Below are positions 61,571-64,000 of a stretch of 64,000 nucleotides of DNA, one piece after another. The stretch comes from Paracoccus sphaerophysae. Lineage in GTDB: Bacteria > Pseudomonadota > Alphaproteobacteria > Rhodobacterales > Rhodobacteraceae. Positions within the stretch are counted from its first letter, which is position 1. Each line of letters opens with the position of its first letter. The notes below the pieces were generated by a model. The model did not search any database and was not told the origin of the DNA. It saw only the letters and a list, made by a program, of their open reading frames with translations. Location: the NCBI RefSeq assembly GCF_000763805.1, contig NZ_JRKS01000003.1, positions 1 to 64,000 on the forward strand, written 5' to 3'. Made by a program: the position numbers and the translations under genes.

Positions 61571-62518
61571 ATGGCGACTCTGGAATTCTCGCTTTATCAG
61601 TATACGGTCGTCAACGGTGCCGTGACCGAGGTGTCCGGCCTGCAGACCCTGACTGTCGACGACAAGAACGGCGACGGACTGCTTACCCAGAAAGAGCTGG
61701 CGGCCTATTTCCAGGAACAGGGCAACGGCCATCTTTGGGGGATCGGCGGAACCGATCCCGCCCGCCCCGCCACCTTTACCGTGGGCGACACCGGGAACCT
61801 CAAGGACTTCACCCTGTTCACCACCCGCCTCTACGAGGTCGGGGACAAGGTCGACACCAGCGGGCTGGTGCAGAACTTCAAACCGTTCGATCCGCACGAG
61901 GCGGGCGTGCCCTGCTTTTCCGCCGCCACGCTGATCGAGACGGCACGCGGCCCCGTGGCCGCCGGCGACCTGGCGGTGGGCGACATGGTGCGCACCCGCG
62001 ACGCCGGGCTGCAGCCGATCCGCTGGATCGGGCGTCGTGCGCTGGACACCGCCGCGCTGGAACGCGCGCCCCATCTGCGGCCGATCCGCATCCGGGCCGG
62101 CGCCTTGGGCGAGGGCTGCCCGGCGGCCGACCTGGTCGTGTCGCCGCAGCACCGCATCCTGGTCCGCTCGCGGATCGCCCAGCGCATGTTCGGCACGGAC
62201 GAGGTGCTGGTCGCCGCCAAGCAACTGTGCCAGCTGGACGGAATCGACGTCGCGCAGGACCTGAGCGAAGTCGTCTACATCCATTTCCTGTTCGACGACC
62301 ACCAGATCGTGTTCTCGAACGGCGCCGAGACGGAATCACTGCTGGTCGGACCCGAGGCACTGAAATCCGTGGGCATCGCGGCCCGCGCCGAAATCCTGGC
62401 CCTGTTCCCGGAACTGGCCGACCATGCGGCCGTACCCGCCCGGACCGTGACCAGCGGCCGGCTGGCCCGCAAGCTGGCGGTGCGCCACCTGCAGAACCAA
62501 CGGCCGCTGGTCAACTGA
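61571..62518 (+). CDS. EF-hand and Hint-domain protein
   Basis: A 315-residue protein. Residues 31-42 form a canonical EF-hand-like calcium loop (Asp31, Asn33, Asp35, Gly36, Thr39, Glu42). From Cys115 a Hint (Hedgehog/intein) domain of the Hint_2 type starts with CFSAATLIETARGPVAAGDL, has the block-B His in SPQHRILV and later VYIHFLFDDHQIVFSNG. Such domains autocleave or rearrange peptide bonds. About 70 residues remain after the block. There is no signal peptide; relatives in Rhodobacterales are often exported by type I secretion. AAAGGTG lies five bases before the ATG. Confidence 0.87.
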   Translation: MATLEFSLYQYTVVNGAVTEVSGLQTLTVDDKNGDGLLTQKELAAYFQEQGNGHLWGIGGTDPARPATFTVGDTGNLKDFTLFTTRLYEVGDKVDTSGLVQNFKPFDPHEAGVPCFSAATLIETARGPVAAGDLAVGDMVRTRDAGLQPIRWIGRRALDTAALERAPHLRPIRIRAGALGEGCPAADLVVSPQHRILVRSRIAQRMFGTDEVLVAAKQLCQLDGIDVAQDLSEVVYIHFLFDDHQIVFSNGAETESLLVGPEALKSVGIAARAEILALFPELADHAAVPARTVTSGRLARKLAVRHLQNQRPLVN

Positions 62519-62564
62519 CCGCGGCTCGTCCGTCGCGCGGGCACGGCGCGCGCCTGTCGGCGCG

Positions 62565-63122
62565 TCAGCCCGGGGCCTGGCGGAAGACATAAACCTGCGC
62601 CGGCGGCAGGTTCATCCAGATGCGGCGGCTGCGGGTATGGGTCAGGCCGAGATCGGCCCGCACCCGCGCCGACAGCGGCGGCTGGGTGCCATAGGTGATC
62701 TGCACGAAGGGCGCGCCCGGTTTCAGCATCCACAGCGCCGACCCGACGATGGCGTGCTGCATTTCATCGGACATTGGCAGGGTCGGCACGCCAGAGATCA
62801 CCGCGTCCAGACCGCCCCGGCCGACATTCACCATGTCCTGCGCCGGGCGGTTATGCACCGTCGTGCCCGGGAACAGGCTGCGGAGCCGGTCGCAGAACGC
62901 GGCGTTCAGCTCGTACAGCTCGAGCCTCTCGGCCGCGAGGCCGCGATCGAGGATGGCGCGGGTGATGGTGCCCGTCCCTGCCCCGATCTCTGCGACCGCC
63001 TGCATGTCCGGGCGGACGATGCGTGCCATTTCGCGCGCCGCGGCGCTGGCGGTCGGCGCGATGGCGCGGATTTCCGTTGGGCGGCGGATGAGCTGGCCCA
63101 GAAACAGTGACAGATCCGACAT
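62565..63122 (-). CDS. Phospholipid N-methyltransferase-like protein
   Basis: A 185-residue class I methyltransferase, similar to the small soluble phosphatidylethanolamine N-methyltransferases of Rhodobacter and Rhizobium (PmtA). The SAM motif is VAEIGAGTGTITRAIL at about residue 42, ELYELNAAFCDRLRSLFP is the acidic loop, and AVISGVPTLPMSDEMQ the catalytic-region block. It would methylate phosphatidylethanolamine towards phosphatidylcholine. rRNA adenine dimethylases share the fold but lack this N-terminus (FLGQLIRRPTEIRAIAPTAS). ATG 63122 is used. Confidence 0.85.
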   Translation of the reverse strand: MSDLSLFLGQLIRRPTEIRAIAPTASAAAREMARIVRPDMQAVAEIGAGTGTITRAILDRGLAAERLELYELNAAFCDRLRSLFPGTTVHNRPAQDMVNVGRGGLDAVISGVPTLPMSDEMQHAIVGSALWMLKPGAPFVQITYGTQPPLSARVRADLGLTHTRSRRIWMNLPPAQVYVFRQAPG

Positions 63123-63211
63123 CGCGCGCCCCTCGTGCAGCAGGTTTCCGGCCCTGCTAGGCGAGCGATGCAACGGCTTCGCGGCGGTTGGATGTCAGCG
63201 GCGCGACAACC

Positions 63212-63676
63212 TCACTTGCGCCACTTGTCGAGGCTGACCACCTCGGCCCCGCCTTCCGGAGGGGCGGCGCGGTCATCGGCCCCGTCCGGGTCGTCGCCGT
63301 CCTCGTCCTCCTCGTCGTCGCTGTCCTGGGTTTCAAAGCGAAGGCCGAATTCGACCGACGGGTCCACGAAGGTGTGCACCGAATCGAACGGGATATACAG
63401 CGGCTCGGGCGAGTTGCCGAAGTTGAGGGTGATCGCAAAACCCTCATGCGTGACGGTGAGGTTCTCGAACCAGTGCTGGATGACGATGGTCATTTCCTCG
63501 GGGTAGCGTTCGCGCAGCCAGTCGGCGATTTCCACGCCTTCGTCGCGGGTGTCGAAGGTGATGAAGAAATGGTGCTCGCCCGGCAGCCCTTCCTCGGCGA
63601 CGCCCTGCAGCACGTCGGCGATCAGGCCCTGCATCGCGCGATGCATCATCCCGCCATAATCAATTCCGCGTGCCAT
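63212..63676 (-). CDS. sspB: SspB-like ClpXP adaptor
   Basis: Delivers ssrA-tagged and other substrates to ClpXP. The 154-residue alphaproteobacterial-type SspB begins IDYGGMMHRAMQGLI and has GEHHFFITFDT, EEMTIVIQHWFENL and FAITLNFGNSPEPLYIPFD. A disordered acidic linker (DSDDEEDEDGDDPDGADD) leads to the C-terminal ClpX-binding motif VVSLDKWRK. Its own ClpX is not in the window; another protease adaptor, clpS, is at 4.4 kb. Confidence 0.93.
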   Translation of the reverse strand: MARGIDYGGMMHRAMQGLIADVLQGVAEEGLPGEHHFFITFDTRDEGVEIADWLRERYPEEMTIVIQHWFENLTVTHEGFAITLNFGNSPEPLYIPFDSVHTFVDPSVEFGLRFETQDSDDEEDEDGDDPDGADDRAAPPEGGAEVVSLDKWRK

Positions 63677-63799
63677 CAGTCACACTCTCCTGAAGTAATC
63701 GAGGCCAGCATAGGGATGTGGGGACATTTGAAAAGGGCCGAGCGGGCCGCAGGCAGGCCGTCTGGGGCGCCGGAACGGGCGACGCTTCACAGGGGAAGA

Positions 63800-63876
63800 T
63801 GGCGCGGTTGACGGGGCTCGAACCCGCGACCCCCGGCGTGACAGGCCGGTACTCTAACCAACTGAGCTACAACCGC
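63800..63876 (-). tRNA. tRNA-Asp (GTC), copy 1
   Basis: The minus strand folds into a 77-base tRNA with a 7-bp acceptor (GCGGTTG/CAACCGC), discriminator G and encoded CCA. The anticodon loop CTGTCAC gives GTC, hence aspartate. The T loop TTCGAGC and D loop AGTTGGTTA are standard. Identical to copy 2. Confidence 0.95.
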
Positions 63877-63905
63877 GCACGGTCCCAATGGCGATGGTGT
63901 GGTGG

Positions 63906-63982
63906 TGGCGCGGTTGACGGGGCTCGAACCCGCGACCCCCGGCGTGACAGGCCGGTACTCTAACCAACTGAGCTACAACCGC
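63906..63982 (-). tRNA. tRNA-Asp (GTC), copy 2
   Basis: Identical in sequence to the first copy, including the encoded CCA, and 29 bases from it. It is upstream on the minus strand, so both are probably cut from one precursor. Confidence 0.95.
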
Positions 63983-64000
63983 CCAACCACACCCGGATCG

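Noticed and set aside
63718-63963. Plus-strand frame of 81 codons at the right end
   Set aside because: It runs through the two tRNA-Asp genes, and its repeated peptide is simply the duplicated tRNA sequence.

Overview
This 64 kb window is chromosomal DNA from a high-GC alphaproteobacterium. Gene content and order point to Rhodobacterales (Paracoccus/Rhodobacter-like): ccoNOQP-ccoGHIS beside a tandem universal stress protein, fnrL and hemN; an FnrL-type regulator with C-X2-C-X7-C cysteines; betI-choXWV; a Hint-domain secreted protein; and DUF3422, DUF4169 and SspB genes. No phage, plasmid, CRISPR or intact insertion sequence was seen. Calls rest on reading translated sequence and motifs; no database search was run.

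Layout. 0.1-6.6 kb: hemE, a DMT exporter, hemF, a small lipoprotein, rsmC, clpS and a D,D-carboxypeptidase with a SPOR domain. 6.7-7.6 kb: about 0.9 kb without a credible gene. 7.6-19.2 kb: the microaerobic respiration block. ccoN-O-Q-P encodes cbb3 oxidase; ccoG-H-I-S, including a 52-residue ccoS, encodes its assembly factors; usp, fnrL and hemN follow. Two FNR boxes lie at the ccoN/usp and fnrL/hemN divergences. 19.3-24.5 kb: a sulfotransferase divergent from a glycosyltransferase, a HIT protein, a CorA-type transporter, an ABC ATPase and a CHCC zinc-finger protein. 24.5-29.0 kb: a cation efflux protein, polA and a secreted nuclease; a GTTC-N7-GTTC (alphaproteobacterial LexA) box precedes nuclease-polA. 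29.0-32.6 kb: betI divergent from choXWV, with a perfect BetI-type palindrome between them. 32.7-45.7 kb: housekeeping and small genes, including YebC, a nucleoside hydrolase, a 24-residue lipoprotein coupled to an ArsC/Spx-like gene, an L,D-transpeptidase, a frameshifted DUF1801 pseudogene, pntAB and a Thr/Ala-rich membrane protein. 45.8-49.4 kb: pepN and a PlsC-type acyltransferase.

49.4-59.8 kb is the main accessory module, read leftwards. It holds a FAH-family hydrolase, a GntR regulator, a DapA-family deaminase, a polar amino acid ABC importer, a D-amino-acid oxidase-type FAD enzyme, a two-cysteine 4-hydroxyproline epimerase, a fused aconitase-X dehydratase and a second proline-racemase paralogue whose two catalytic Cys positions are Ser and Thr. 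Together they form a plausible uptake and catabolic route for trans-4-hydroxyproline (epimerase, FAD dehydrogenase, deaminase) plus 3-hydroxyprolines (aconitase X for cis-3, the Ser/Thr paralogue for trans-3). 59.9-64 kb: fumC, an EF-hand/Hint protein, a phospholipid N-methyltransferase, sspB and two identical tRNA-Asp genes.

The most notable points are the combined 3-/4-hydroxyproline cluster, the candidate LexA control of a secreted nuclease and DNA polymerase I, the long hydrophilic N-terminal extension of CcoP, the tiny lipoprotein coupled to an ArsC/Spx-like gene, and several compact overlapping regulatory palindromes.
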